Shown: piece after piece, positions 8,783 to 17,983 of the stretch
Numbering within the stretch: the first letter of the stretch is position 1
Layout of the letters: each line of letters begins with the position of its first letter
Source: Sva-07 sp963747375
GTDB taxonomy: Bacteria > Actinomycetota > Acidimicrobiia > Acidimicrobiales > Ilumatobacteraceae
Assembly (NCBI GenBank): GCA_963747375.1
Contig: CAVVFL010000031.1
Location: 42,255 to 106,254 of the forward strand
Direction: 5' to 3'
DNA: 64,000 nt
Translations under genes and position numbers: made by a program
Notes under the pieces: model-generated
What the model saw: the letters and a program-made list of their open reading frames with translations, nothing else
What the model was told of the DNA's origin: nothing
Database searches by the model: none

Positions 8783-10324
8783 ATGAACCTGGCCATGTGG
8801 GTGCAGCGTCACGGCCGTCGGCGACCGGGCGACCCGGCGCTGGCCGATGGCGAGCGCATCCACGCCGACTGGGGAGCGTTCGCCGCCAGGACCGCCGCTG
8901 CGGCAGGCGGCCTCCGTGACGAGTTCGGCCTGTCGCCCGGCGATCGCGTGGCGATCGTGATGAGCAACCGGCCTGAGTACCTCGAGGCGCTGTTCGCCGT
9001 CTGGCACGCCGGTCTCGTGGCCGTGCCGGTCAACGCTCGCCTGCACCGCGACGAGATCGCGTACATCCTCGACGACAGCGGCTCGACCGTCGTGGTCACC
9101 GACGATGGCCATGCCGGCGACGTCGAGGCGTTGGTCGGCACCGTCGCTCGCCTGCAGGCGTTGGTCGTTGCTCCCGGTGAGCGATGGGACCGGCTCACGA
9201 CGTCGCCGTCGGCACCGCTCGTCGACCGGCATCAGGACGATCCGGCCTGGCTCTTCTACACGAGCGGTACGACCGGTCGACCCAAGGGCGCCACGCTCAC
9301 GAACCGCAATCTGCTCATGATGTCGCTCAGTCACCTCGCCGACATCGACTCGGTGATGCCCTACGACAGCATCCTGCACGCGGCACCCCTGTCGCACGGT
9401 TCGGGCATGTACGCGCTGCCCCACGTGGCTCGCGGCGCGGTCAATGTCGTGCCGCAGTCCAGCGGTGTCACCGGCGACGAACTCCTCACCCTCGCGGAGC
9501 GCTGGCCCGGGATGTCGCTCTTCGCCGCACCGATCATGGTGAAGCGCCTGGCCGGCGACCAGGCCCTCGGCAATGCCGACCTCTCCAACCTCAAGACGAT
9601 CGTCTACGGCGGCGCACCGATGTATCTGGCCGACCTGGAGGATGCCATCGCCGTGTTCGGCCCGCGCTTGGCCCAGATCTACGGGCAGGGTGAGACGCCG
9701 ATGACGATCACCGCGCTGTCGAAGGCGGACCACGCCGACCGGGCGCATCCCCGGTGGGCGGACCGCCTGCAGAGCGTGGGTTTCCCCCGTACCGACGTCG
9801 AGGTCCGCGTCGTCGACGGCGAGGACTGCGAACTCCCCATCGGCGAGGTCGGTGAGGTGGTCGTCCGAGGCGACGTCGTGATGGCCGGCTACTGGAAGCA
9901 GCCCGATGCCACCGCCGAGGCGTTGCGCGGCGGCTGGCTGCACACCGGCGACCTCGGCAGCTTCGACGATGACGGGTACCTCACCTTGCGCGACCGGTCC
10001 AAGGATCTGATCATCAGCGGCGGGATGAACATCTACCCCCGCGAAGTCGAGGAGGCACTGCTGCGCCATCCCGGTGTCGGGGCGGTGTCCGTCGTCGGTC
10101 GGCCCGACTCGGAGTGGGGCGAGGCGGTCGTCGCCTTCGTGGTCGCTGCGGACAGTGCCTCCCCGCCATCGGTCGAGCATCTCGACCGGACGTGCCTCGA
10201 CCACATCGCACGGTTCAAGCGGCCCAAGGAGTACCGGTTCGTCGACGCGCTGCCGACCAACAACTACGGCAAGGTCGTCAAACGGGAACTGCGCGAGCAG
10301 CTTCGAGCAGAAACGCCGGGGTAG
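8783..10324 (+). CDS. AMP-dependent acyl-CoA synthetase/ligase
   Basis: ATG 8783 (MNLAMWVQRH) is preferred over the upstream GTG-type extension because family members begin with this segment. The adenylate signature LFYTSGTTGRPKG lies near residues 155-167; GQGETP, the TGDLG motif and the hinge DRSKDLIISGGMNIYPREVE are all present, as is the C-terminal catalytic Lys region NYGKVVKREL. The enzyme activates a carboxylic acid as acyl-AMP and then acyl-CoA. Chain length cannot be read from sequence. It stands alone, convergent with the LuxR-type regulator. Confidence 0.9.
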   Translation: MNLAMWVQRHGRRRPGDPALADGERIHADWGAFAARTAAAAGGLRDEFGLSPGDRVAIVMSNRPEYLEALFAVWHAGLVAVPVNARLHRDEIAYILDDSGSTVVVTDDGHAGDVEALVGTVARLQALVVAPGERWDRLTTSPSAPLVDRHQDDPAWLFYTSGTTGRPKGATLTNRNLLMMSLSHLADIDSVMPYDSILHAAPLSHGSGMYALPHVARGAVNVVPQSSGVTGDELLTLAERWPGMSLFAAPIMVKRLAGDQALGNADLSNLKTIVYGGAPMYLADLEDAIAVFGPRLAQIYGQGETPMTITALSKADHADRAHPRWADRLQSVGFPRTDVEVRVVDGEDCELPIGEVGEVVVRGDVVMAGYWKQPDATAEALRGGWLHTGDLGSFDDDGYLTLRDRSKDLIISGGMNIYPREVEEALLRHPGVGAVSVVGRPDSEWGEAVVAFVVAADSASPPSVEHLDRTCLDHIARFKRPKEYRFVDALPTNNYGKVVKRELREQLRAETPG

Positions 10325-10352
10325 CGGTCGGGAGGGGTGACCGCCATCGGAG

Positions 10353-11000
10353 TCAACGTCGCAGGATGCCGGCGCGTACTGCGATGGCGGTGGCCTCGAG
10401 TTTCGAGTGCGCGCCGAGCTTGTTCAGTACACGTTGCATGTGATTGCGGACGGTGTTGACGCTCAGGTACAGCTCGGCAGCGATCTCGCTGTTGCTGTGC
10501 CCGAGCGATGCGATCCGCAGGACCTCCAGCTCGCGTTCGGTCAGATCCGACCCCAGTCCGGCGTAGTCCCGGCGTATCAGCGATCGCACCATGTCTGGTG
10601 ACACCGGGGTCTCGTCAGCGGCGACGGCCAGCACGGCGGCCAGGATCTCCGACGCCCCGTTCCGCTTGGTGACGAATCCGTCACAACCGGCCTCGAGGGC
10701 CTCGTTCAAGATGACCGGATCCGTGTACGACGTCAGCATGAGGACGCGACATGTCGGGCACGCGTTCTTGATCGACGAGACCGCGGAGACACCGTCTGCG
10801 TCCGGGAGGTCGTAATCGAGAATGACGACGTCGGGCTGCACGGCACCGACCCTGTCGATCGCGTCCGCCGCCGTGCCGACAGCCTCGATCACGGCCACGT
10901 CGTCACTGGTCGACAACGCTGCGGTCAACAACTCGGCCAGGACTCGGTGGTCGTCGACGATCACCACTCGGACCGCAGGCTTCGACGTGGGTTCTCGCAC
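10353..11000 (-). CDS. NarL/FixJ-family response regulator
   Basis: GTG at 11000 gives a 215-residue protein of normal family length. The receiver domain has the acidic pair in VVIVDDH, the phosphoacceptor Asp in VILDYDLPDADG, the Thr/Ser in LTSYTD and the Lys in VTKRNG. The C-terminal GerE/LuxR helix-turn-helix includes LTERELEVLRI and NSEIAAELYLSVNTVRNHM. It is divergently transcribed from the histidine kinase that starts 77 bp away, so they very probably form a pair that autoregulates from the shared intergenic region. Confidence 0.92.
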   Translation of the reverse strand: MREPTSKPAVRVVIVDDHRVLAELLTAALSTSDDVAVIEAVGTAADAIDRVGAVQPDVVILDYDLPDADGVSAVSSIKNACPTCRVLMLTSYTDPVILNEALEAGCDGFVTKRNGASEILAAVLAVAADETPVSPDMVRSLIRRDYAGLGSDLTERELEVLRIASLGHSNSEIAAELYLSVNTVRNHMQRVLNKLGAHSKLEATAIAVRAGILRR

Positions 11001-11077
11001 GGTTCTCTCTCGTCGTTCGGAGATCGGTCGATGTGGCAGAGTTCGGTTCGGGGGTTGGTGAAGGGGGTCAGGTGGTG

Positions 11078-13234
11078 ATGGCGAACTCAGCACAATCGTC
11101 TCAGACTTGCCGAGTCGTGGTCGGCCCAGACGCCGTCTTGATGCTTCGCGCAGGCTCGTCGGAGGTGCCCATCGTCGCACTCGTCGACGCGGCGTCTCCC
11201 ATCCAAGCCATCCTGGCCCAGACCGCGGGTGCTGACATCGTCCTCCCGACGACCCTGCTCGACGTCGGATCGCACCACACCAGCTGCGAGGACACCCCGG
11301 GGCTGGCATTGGCCCTGCGGGCCGCCGCCACGATCGCTCACAGGCGGACCGAGGTCGCTCGATCGTCCCGTCGGGTCGCACACGACATCGGTGAATCGCT
11401 CAACGTCATCGGGCTTGCCGCAGAACTCGGTGCGAGCGGTGCGATCGATCCACTCGACGCGTTGCAGCAGATCCGGTCCCTCGCCGGCGAGGCCGGCGAG
11501 GTCGCATGGCGAGCAGGTCGCGCGCATCGCTCCTCAGGCCGCTCGCTCACGACGGTCGATGTGGTCCGGCTGGTTCGCGGTCCGTTGACATCCGACCCTG
11601 ATGTGGAGGTCTGCGCCCCCGACGGCGAGGGCTGGGTGTTCGCCGACGAGCGAGAACTCACCGCGGTGATCGCCGAACTCATCGATGGGATGAGGCGGGG
11701 CGGTGTCGATCGGATACTCGTTGCGGTCGACATCGACTCCGGCGCCCACACGGTCGACATCGTCGTGTCGCACGACGGCCCGTGCGATGCTCCCGAGGGC
11801 CTCGGTGCGCTCGGATCACCGATGGTCGGAACCTCCCGCTCGGCCGGGCCGGAATTCGGCATGGAGAGGATCGCCGAGTTCGTCGCCGACATCGGCGGGA
11901 CGGTCGGCGCGCTCGACGCGGAGGTCGCCGATCGTTCGGCCCCAGCTCCTGCACGCTGTCGTTGTGGTGTCCGTCTGTCGATCCCCATCCTCGACGGCGG
12001 TGCCCACGAGCCCGCCCGCAGCGCGACGATCGTCGATCAGGCGACCGCGCAGGCCAACATTCTCGAAGGAGTCGTGCGCCACGTTCCGCTCGCGGAGTCG
12101 CTCGATGCCATCGTCGCTGCGATCGAGAGCCAACTTCCTGACACGGCCTGCTCGATCTTGCTCCTGAAGCACGGGCGCACGCTCCATCACGGCGCGGGGG
12201 CCAAGCTTCCCGGGGCCTACCGGGAGGCGATCGACGGGGTCGCGATCGGGCTCGGCCAGGGCTCGTGCGGCACGGCGGCGTTCACCGGCCGGCCGGTCAT
12301 CGCGCGCGACGTCACGACCGACCGGAATTGGGTGGCGTTCCGCGACGTCGCGACGGCACACGGCTTGCGGTCGTGCTGGTCCACGCCGATCGTGGCGCAG
12401 GGTGGCGAGGTGCTGGGAACGTTCGCGGTCTACAAGACGAAGGTGTGGAACCCGGACCGGGCAGCCGTCCGGTTGGTCGAACGATTCTCGTATCTTGCAG
12501 CGGTCGCGATCGAGCATCATCGCCTGTTCGGCGCCGACGCCTCCAACAAGGCCAAGACCGACTTCCTCGCACTCGTGAGCCACGAGCTCAGGACGCCGCT
12601 GAACGCCATCCTCGGATTCGCCCAGGTCATGCAAATGGTCGATCTCGATCCCGACGACCGTGCAGATGGCATCGACCAGATCGTCCATGCCGGCGAGCAC
12701 CTTCGCGACCTGATCGGCGACCTGCTCGACCTGTCTCGCATCGAGGCGGGTCAGCTCAACGTGGTGACCGAGGAGGTCGACTCCTCCGACCTGATCGGCG
12801 AGGTGCTGCACCTCGTACGGCCACTGGCGGCATCGCGCGACATCGAACTGATCGGCGATCCTCCAGCGGGCGCGCATCGGGTTCGCGCCGATCGGCGATG
12901 TCTCCGCCAGGTGCTGATCAACCTGGTCGGCAACGCCGTCAAGTACACGCCGGTCGGCGGTCGAGTGCGCGTCGAGGTCGAAGAGGTCGACGACGAGATG
13001 GTGCGCATCGACGTGACGGACTCAGGACCCGGTATATCGGCCGATGCGATCACCCAACTGTTTCAGCCCTTTCACCGCCTCGAACGAGACGGGCGGGCGA
13101 ACCCGGAAGGAACCGGTCTGGGCCTCGCCGTGAGCGCCCGGCTGATGGACGAGATGGACGGCAGGATCGGTGTGGAGAGCACGCCGGGAACGGGAAGTTG
13201 CTTCTGGGTCGAGTTTCCCAGATCCGATCACTGA
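11078..13234 (+). CDS. Sensor histidine kinase with a degenerate N-terminal kinase-like module, GAF, HisKA and HATPase
   Basis: ATG 11078 (or GTG 11075) follows AAGGGGG at 11061. Residues 10-65 look receiver-like, 95-290 form a second DHp/ATPase-like module with His102 in RRVAHDIG but no clear N or G boxes, about 340-490 form a GAF domain, then HisKA with His502 in LVSHELRTPL, and an HATPase with N box (INLVGNAVKYT), DSGPGIS and GTGLGLAVS. No membrane segment is visible, so sensing is cytoplasmic, probably through GAF. Partners are likely the flanking LuxR-type regulator and the single-domain receiver, whose gene overlaps its 3' end. Confidence 0.88.
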   Translation: MANSAQSSQTCRVVVGPDAVLMLRAGSSEVPIVALVDAASPIQAILAQTAGADIVLPTTLLDVGSHHTSCEDTPGLALALRAAATIAHRRTEVARSSRRVAHDIGESLNVIGLAAELGASGAIDPLDALQQIRSLAGEAGEVAWRAGRAHRSSGRSLTTVDVVRLVRGPLTSDPDVEVCAPDGEGWVFADERELTAVIAELIDGMRRGGVDRILVAVDIDSGAHTVDIVVSHDGPCDAPEGLGALGSPMVGTSRSAGPEFGMERIAEFVADIGGTVGALDAEVADRSAPAPARCRCGVRLSIPILDGGAHEPARSATIVDQATAQANILEGVVRHVPLAESLDAIVAAIESQLPDTACSILLLKHGRTLHHGAGAKLPGAYREAIDGVAIGLGQGSCGTAAFTGRPVIARDVTTDRNWVAFRDVATAHGLRSCWSTPIVAQGGEVLGTFAVYKTKVWNPDRAAVRLVERFSYLAAVAIEHHRLFGADASNKAKTDFLALVSHELRTPLNAILGFAQVMQMVDLDPDDRADGIDQIVHAGEHLRDLIGDLLDLSRIEAGQLNVVTEEVDSSDLIGEVLHLVRPLAASRDIELIGDPPAGAHRVRADRRCLRQVLINLVGNAVKYTPVGGRVRVEVEEVDDEMVRIDVTDSGPGISADAITQLFQPFHRLERDGRANPEGTGLGLAVSARLMDEMDGRIGVESTPGTGSCFWVEFPRSDH

Positions 13235-13641
13235 CCTCCCGCCGGTCGGCCCCGACGTGCCGCAACCAGGTCGCCCAATCGGTCGACTCGTTCGAGGAGC
13301 GAGGCAAGGTCGACCGGCTTCGACACGAATCCGTCGAATCCGCTCTCAGCGGTGTCGCGGAGCACGTCAGCTGAGTCGGCGCCGCTGACGGCGAGCAGCC
13401 CGACGTCGGCGGTGGCGGGCATGGCGCGAAGTGATCGCGCCAGTGAACAGCCGTTCTGCTCGTGGGCGAGGTCGTTGCCGAGGACCAAATCGGAGAGGAC
13501 GACGTCCGGTCGATCGGCGCTCGCGCACCCGAGAGCTTCCTGAACCGACGAGGCCGTGGTCACGGCATGGCCCGCCGACGTGAATGCCAGGCGCATGAAC
13601 GTGACCGTCGCCGGATGGTCGTCGACGATCAGGATCTTCAT
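13228..13641 (-). CDS. Single-domain response regulator (CheY-like receiver)
   Basis: ATG at 13641 starts MKILIVDDHPA; the upstream in-frame extension is not receiver-like. The 137-residue protein has the acidic pair in VDDH, the acceptor Asp in VVLSDLVLG, Ser in AVSGAD and Lys in VSKPVD, and no output domain. Its stop overlaps the end of the kinase gene by 7 bp in convergent orientation. It may act as a phosphate sink or relay for the neighbouring kinase. Confidence 0.88.
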   Translation of the reverse strand: MKILIVDDHPATVTFMRLAFTSAGHAVTTASSVQEALGCASADRPDVVLSDLVLGNDLAHEQNGCSLARSLRAMPATADVGLLAVSGADSADVLRDTAESGFDGFVSKPVDLASLLERVDRLGDLVAARRGRPAGGQ

Positions 13642-13815
13642 GCTGGTGGCGCCCTCCGCGAACTGGGACGGAAACGACGAATCGTAGTCAGCGGTTTCGC
13701 AGCGGAACTGATGCGAATGCACCGTCGCGATGACGCGTTGGCCCCTGGTTCACCGGCGGTTGCCTCGTTACGTTCGGTCCCGCCAGCCATCGATACTTGA
13801 GCGAAGGGGAAACTT

Positions 13816-14592
13816 GTGGGACGAGTTGAAGGCAAAGTCGCATTGATCACGGGGGGAGCAAGGGGCCTCGGTGAGGCAACCGGGCGCACCATGGCGAAGG
13901 AAGGTGCAACCGTCATTCTCACCGACGTGCTCGACGCTGAAGGGGAGGCGTTGGCCGCCTCGATCAACGCCGAGGGCGCAAAGGCCGAGTACATCCATCA
14001 GGACGTCACCGACGAAGCGTTGTGGGACACGATCACATCGGGCATCGTCGATCGCCACGGCCGCCTCGATGTGGTCGTCAACAATGCCGGCATCGTGCTC
14101 GACGCGAACGTCGAAGAGACCACGCTCGACGGTTGGCGTCATGTCAATGCCATCAACAGCGAAGCGGTCTTCCTGGGAACGCGTGCCGCAATCAAGGTGA
14201 TGAAGGACCAGGACCCCAAGGGTGGCTCGATCGTGAACATCTCCTCGATTGCCGGCCTCGTCGGCATCGAGAATCTCGCGGCCTACAACGCGTCGAAGGG
14301 TGCGGTGCGCCTGTTCACCAAGTCGGCTGCGCTGCATGTGGCCAAGGCCGGTTACAACATCAGGGTGAACTCGGTGCATCCGAGCTACACGTGGACCCCG
14401 ATGGTTCAGCTCCTCGGTGACAACACCGGTGATCGTGACGCGTTCTTCGAGGCGCTGAGCGCAGCCCACCCGCTTGGTCGCCCCGGCGTGCCGATGGACA
14501 TCGCGTGGGGCGTGCTGTACCTCGCATCCGACGAGTCGACGTGGGTCACCGGTTCGGAGCTGGTGATCGACGGCGGCATCACCGCCCAATGA
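13816..14592 (+). CDS. Short-chain dehydrogenase/reductase, classical type
   Basis: GTG 13816 follows GAAGGGGA. The 258-residue protein has the cofactor loop TGGARGLG, the NNAG motif, the catalytic Ser in VNISSIAG and the YNASK active site. The C-terminal VTGSELVIDGG ending is typical of SDRs with an NAD(P)-dependent 3-alpha/20-beta-hydroxysteroid-dehydrogenase-like fold. Substrate unknown. The F420-type LLM oxidoreductase starts 31 bp downstream, so the two may act on the same substrate class, perhaps steroids or xenobiotics. Confidence 0.9.
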   Translation: MGRVEGKVALITGGARGLGEATGRTMAKEGATVILTDVLDAEGEALAASINAEGAKAEYIHQDVTDEALWDTITSGIVDRHGRLDVVVNNAGIVLDANVEETTLDGWRHVNAINSEAVFLGTRAAIKVMKDQDPKGGSIVNISSIAGLVGIENLAAYNASKGAVRLFTKSAALHVAKAGYNIRVNSVHPSYTWTPMVQLLGDNTGDRDAFFEALSAAHPLGRPGVPMDIAWGVLYLASDESTWVTGSELVIDGGITAQ

Positions 14593-14623
14593 CCACGACA
14601 TCTCTACGAGGAGGAATGATCTC

Positions 14624-15616
14624 ATGAAGCTTGCTCTGTACCTGCCGAACTTTCGCGACGAGGTGACCGTCAAGGAGCTCGAGGACCTCACGGCCCTGGC
14701 CGAGGAGCTCGACTTCGACTCGGTCTGGACGCTCGACCGGATCGTTGTCCCCGAAGCCTCTGATCGTGAGGAGCTCGTGAACTCGTTCGGCATGATGGAC
14801 GGGTTCCCGAAGGCACTTCCGGTGTCGGCGCGGGGCCAGTGGTATCAGGGCTGGCCGCTGATCCCGTGGCTCGCCGCGAAGACGACGAAGGTGCGCATCG
14901 GCATGAGCATCACCGATACGCCGTATCGCGCTCCCGGGGTGCTCGCGGCAGAACTCGCCACCGTCGATCACCTCTCCAACGGGCGGCTCAACGTCGGCGT
15001 CGGGGCCGGCTGGATGCCGGAGGAGTTCGCGGCTGCGAGCGCGTCGCACATCTTCCCCAAGCGGCACAAGCACGTTCGCGAGACCATCGAGATCATGCAG
15101 GGCATCTGGACGAACGAGCTCTTCGAGTACCACGGCGAGTTCGCCGACTTCCCGAGCTGCGGGTTCGGGGCGAAGCCGGTCCAGACTCCGCATCCGCCGA
15201 TCTTCATGAGCGGGCTCAAGGATCCGAAGCGGTCGGCGGACCGCATCGCCAAGTACAACCTGTCGGGTTGGATCGGGATCCAGGACCGGCCCGAAGAACT
15301 CGCCGAGTGGCGCGCCGCCATGGCACGCGAACTCGATGAACTCGAGGGTCCGCACTCGGTCGACGATCTCGAGATCTGCAGCATGTGCTGGTTCGTGATC
15401 ACCGATGAGAAGAGCGATCAGGCCGACTTGGGCAAGGGCAGCAACCTGCTGATCGGGACGGCGTCCCAGATCGCCGACAATCTCAAGCGCATGAAGGACG
15501 CCGGGCTCACGATGCCGCTCATCTGGCCACCGTTCTCCGACGTGCCGGTCTCGAAGACGATCGACGACCTCAAGCGCTTGAAGGACGAGATCATGCCCAG
15601 CGTCGACGCCATGTGA
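14624..15616 (+). CDS. LLM-class F420-dependent oxidoreductase
   Basis: ATG 14624 is preceded by GAGGAGGAA. The 330-residue protein has the luciferase-like barrel: an initial MKLALYLPNF strand, TTKVRIGMSI, the LSNGRLNVGVGAGW motif with the conserved Gly-rich loop, and the PHPPIFMSGLKDP strand. This matches the TIGR03619-type F420 subfamily. It is the second gene of a probable operon with the upstream SDR. Substrate not predictable. Confidence 0.88.
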   Translation: MKLALYLPNFRDEVTVKELEDLTALAEELDFDSVWTLDRIVVPEASDREELVNSFGMMDGFPKALPVSARGQWYQGWPLIPWLAAKTTKVRIGMSITDTPYRAPGVLAAELATVDHLSNGRLNVGVGAGWMPEEFAAASASHIFPKRHKHVRETIEIMQGIWTNELFEYHGEFADFPSCGFGAKPVQTPHPPIFMSGLKDPKRSADRIAKYNLSGWIGIQDRPEELAEWRAAMARELDELEGPHSVDDLEICSMCWFVITDEKSDQADLGKGSNLLIGTASQIADNLKRMKDAGLTMPLIWPPFSDVPVSKTIDDLKRLKDEIMPSVDAM

Positions 15617-15648
15617 CTCCACTCTGTGGTCGGTGGAACCCGCCGACG

Positions 15649-16206
15649 TCACTGGCCGAGTCGGCCGTCGATCCGCTCACGCAACAGGTCCACGTGTCCC
15701 ATGTGGCGGGCGTACTCCTCGATCATCCCGACCAGTACCTCTCGCAGGGACATGTCTCCTCCGCCGCTGCCATGTTGATTCAGCGGGTCGCCTCCGGTGA
15801 TGTCGAGACTGGGCGCCTCGGCCACGAATCGTTCGGCGAATTCCACCTCGTCGCGCCAGGCGGCCCACGCCTCGGCAACCACGTCGGGATCGGCGACAGC
15901 ACCATCGAAATCACCGTCGCGGTCGGTCTCGCTGCAGAACAGGCGGGGCACCTGTTGTCCCGCCATCATCACCCGGAACGTGCCACGCTCGCCCTCGGCG
16001 AGGTGCCGCACCAGCCCCAGCAGCGACATCGTCGATGGCTCGACGGCGCGCCGTGCCATGGCGTGCGCATCGAGCCCTGCGCATTTCATCTCCAAGGTCA
16101 GTCGCAGACAGCGCAGTGATTCGACGAGCGTGCTGCGTTCGTCGCCCAAGCGTGGTCCGTGCTCGCGTGGGTCGTCGTCGGACGGCATGCCGTCTTCGGT
16201 GAACAT
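15649..16206 (-). CDS. DinB / DUF664 family protein
   Basis: I start at ATG 16206 (MFTEDGMPSDD) because homologues begin shortly before an equivalent DERSTLVESL segment; an earlier ATG at 16242 is possible. The product is a four-helix-bundle DinB-type protein: KCAGLDAHAMARRAVEPSTM, LLGLVRHLAEGERGTF and the C-terminal EEYARHMGHVDLLRERIDG are all family hallmarks, with His residues positioned to bind metal. Members are often thiol-dependent transferases. The gene is divergent from the MFS transporter. Confidence 0.85.
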   Translation of the reverse strand: MFTEDGMPSDDDPREHGPRLGDERSTLVESLRCLRLTLEMKCAGLDAHAMARRAVEPSTMSLLGLVRHLAEGERGTFRVMMAGQQVPRLFCSETDRDGDFDGAVADPDVVAEAWAAWRDEVEFAERFVAEAPSLDITGGDPLNQHGSGGGDMSLREVLVGMIEEYARHMGHVDLLRERIDGRLGQ

Positions 16207-16460
16207 GTCTGCTCGTCGGGTCGCGGCCATCGTTGCAATCATTGCCGACGCAGGTCGAGGCGGTCGAGTGACCGTCCTCGATGCACGATGTGAGCGACCG
16301 CGGCTTCTCAGGAATCGTTGAACGCCACGGCCGTCCTGACGAGGGCCGTGAACGCCGGACTGTTGATCTGGTCTCCTTCACCGAAGTCGACCCTGCGGCG
16401 CTGGTGATCTCGAGTTGTCGGAGCGCCACGTCGGTCATCCGAACCTCTACGGTTGCCGGA

Positions 16461-17861
16461 GTGACGAGCGAGGTCGACGCCGCCGAACCCGCCCAGTCGG
16501 TCGTCGCCGGGCGGCGGGCGTTGCAGGTCGGGCTCGTCGCCGTCGTGACGCTCGTTGCATTCGAGTCGCTCGCCGTCACGACGATCCTGCCCGAGATCGA
16601 AGCCGACCTCGGCGGGATCGCCTGGTACGGCTGGGTGACGAGCGCCTTCTTCCTCGGCACGATGATCGGGATCGTCTTCGCAGGCGACCAGGCCGACCGT
16701 CGCGGCGCGGGCCCGCCGTACATCGTCGGACTGGTGCTGTTCGCCGCTGGTCTCTGCATCGGCGGGTTCGCTCCGAGCATGCCGATCCTCGTCGTCGGCC
16801 GATTCATCCAGGGCTTCGGCGCGGGAGTCGTGCCGGCCATCGGATATGTCGCGATCGGGCGGGCGTTCTCGGTCGCCGAACGCCCACGGATGTTCGCCAT
16901 CCTGTCCACCGCCTGGGTCGTCCCCGGCCTCGTGGGCCCCGTACTCGCCGAACGCATCGCCGACCATGTGGGCTGGCGCTGGGTGTTTCTCGGGCTGATC
17001 CCGCTCGTGGCGATCGCGGGAGCGCTCGTCGTGCCGGCGATGATGCGCCTCGGCCCCGTCGCCGAGGTCGAGAGAACAATGGTGCCCTTCATGCGGCGCC
17101 GTCTCGTCGAGGCGGCACGCGTCGCGGCCGGCGCGGCCCTCGTCGTGGCGGGCCTCACGTTCGAACGCTGGCTGCTCGTGCCCGCTGTCGCCGCCGGGCT
17201 GCTGGTCGGCATCGGCCCGCTCCGTCGGCTCACGCCACCGGGCACGCTGCGCGGTGCCGCCGGTCTGCCCGCCGTCATCGCGTCGCGAGGCCTGCTGACG
17301 TTCGCATTCTTCGGGCTCGATGCGTTCGTCCCCTACGCACTCACGAGCGGGCGCGATCGGTCGACCTTCGCCGCGAGCATCGCGGTGACCGTGGGAACGG
17401 TGAGCTGGACAGCCGCCACGTGGATCCAGCAACGCTGGATCGGCGAGTTCGGCGAGGCCTGGTTCGTCCGCGTCGGCTACGTGATCCTTGCGCCGGGCAT
17501 CGTCGTGGTCGCCGTCGGATCGCTGCCCGACGCGGCGCCGTTCTGGCTGATCTACATCGGCGCGATCGTCGCCGGCTTCGGCATGGGCCTCGCGTACTCG
17601 GCACACGCCCAACTGGCGTTGCGCAGCGTCGAGGAACGTCACGTCGGGAGCGCGACCGCATCGCTGCAGCTGTCCGACAATCTCGGCATTGCGCTCGGAA
17701 CAGGCATCGTGGGCGCGCTGGTCGCGTTCGGCGACGACCTCGGCTGGTTGGCGGGCACGGTGATCGTGTGCGCGCTCATGGTTCCGGCGACCGTCGCCGT
17801 CGTCGGTGCGGTCCTCTCGGGTCGGATGCCCCGGGGGTCGGAGACGCCGTCGACCAGGTGA
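16461..17861 (+). CDS. MFS transporter, drug exporter type
   Basis: GTG at 16461 is chosen because the sequence upstream is not hydrophobic or conserved. The product has about 14 hydrophobic segments. Motif A appears as GDQADRRGAGP after helix 2, and motif C-like Gly/Pro text VVPGLVGPVLAERIADHVGWRW lies in helix 5, typical of exporters. Substrate unknown. The gene is divergent from the DinB gene and convergent with the small basic protein gene. Confidence 0.85.
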   Translation: MTSEVDAAEPAQSVVAGRRALQVGLVAVVTLVAFESLAVTTILPEIEADLGGIAWYGWVTSAFFLGTMIGIVFAGDQADRRGAGPPYIVGLVLFAAGLCIGGFAPSMPILVVGRFIQGFGAGVVPAIGYVAIGRAFSVAERPRMFAILSTAWVVPGLVGPVLAERIADHVGWRWVFLGLIPLVAIAGALVVPAMMRLGPVAEVERTMVPFMRRRLVEAARVAAGAALVVAGLTFERWLLVPAVAAGLLVGIGPLRRLTPPGTLRGAAGLPAVIASRGLLTFAFFGLDAFVPYALTSGRDRSTFAASIAVTVGTVSWTAATWIQQRWIGEFGEAWFVRVGYVILAPGIVVVAVGSLPDAAPFWLIYIGAIVAGFGMGLAYSAHAQLALRSVEERHVGSATASLQLSDNLGIALGTGIVGALVAFGDDLGWLAGTVIVCALMVPATVAVVGAVLSGRMPRGSETPSTR

Positions 17862-17869
17862 CGGGGCGA

Positions 17870-17983
17870 TCAGGTCAGGAGCGGGTGCTTGTCGTGCTTC
17901 TTCTCACGCTTCAGCGCGCGCTTCTCCTTGAGGGTCTTTCCGGGCTTCTTGCCGGAACTGCGCTGTGGTGATCGTTCTGCCAT
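17870..17983 (-). CDS. Small basic 37-residue protein
   Basis: ATG 17983 is preceded by GAGAGGA at a good distance. The product begins MAERSPQRSSGKKPGK and continues with a Lys/Arg/Glu helix. Very similar short proteins (Ser/Gly-Lys-rich start, then a LKEKRA-type helix) occur in many actinobacteria, from my knowledge of the group. It probably binds nucleic acid or the ribosome, but no function is established. Too short for many gene finders, yet the ribosome site and composition support it. Confidence 0.65.
   Translation of the reverse strand: MAERSPQRSSGKKPGKTLKEKRALKREKKHDKHPLLT

Noticed and set aside
8587..10204. Upstream extension of the PPOX gene to nearly 700 residues
   Set aside because: The extension is opposite the acyl-CoA synthetase and has no domain; homologues start near 8584.
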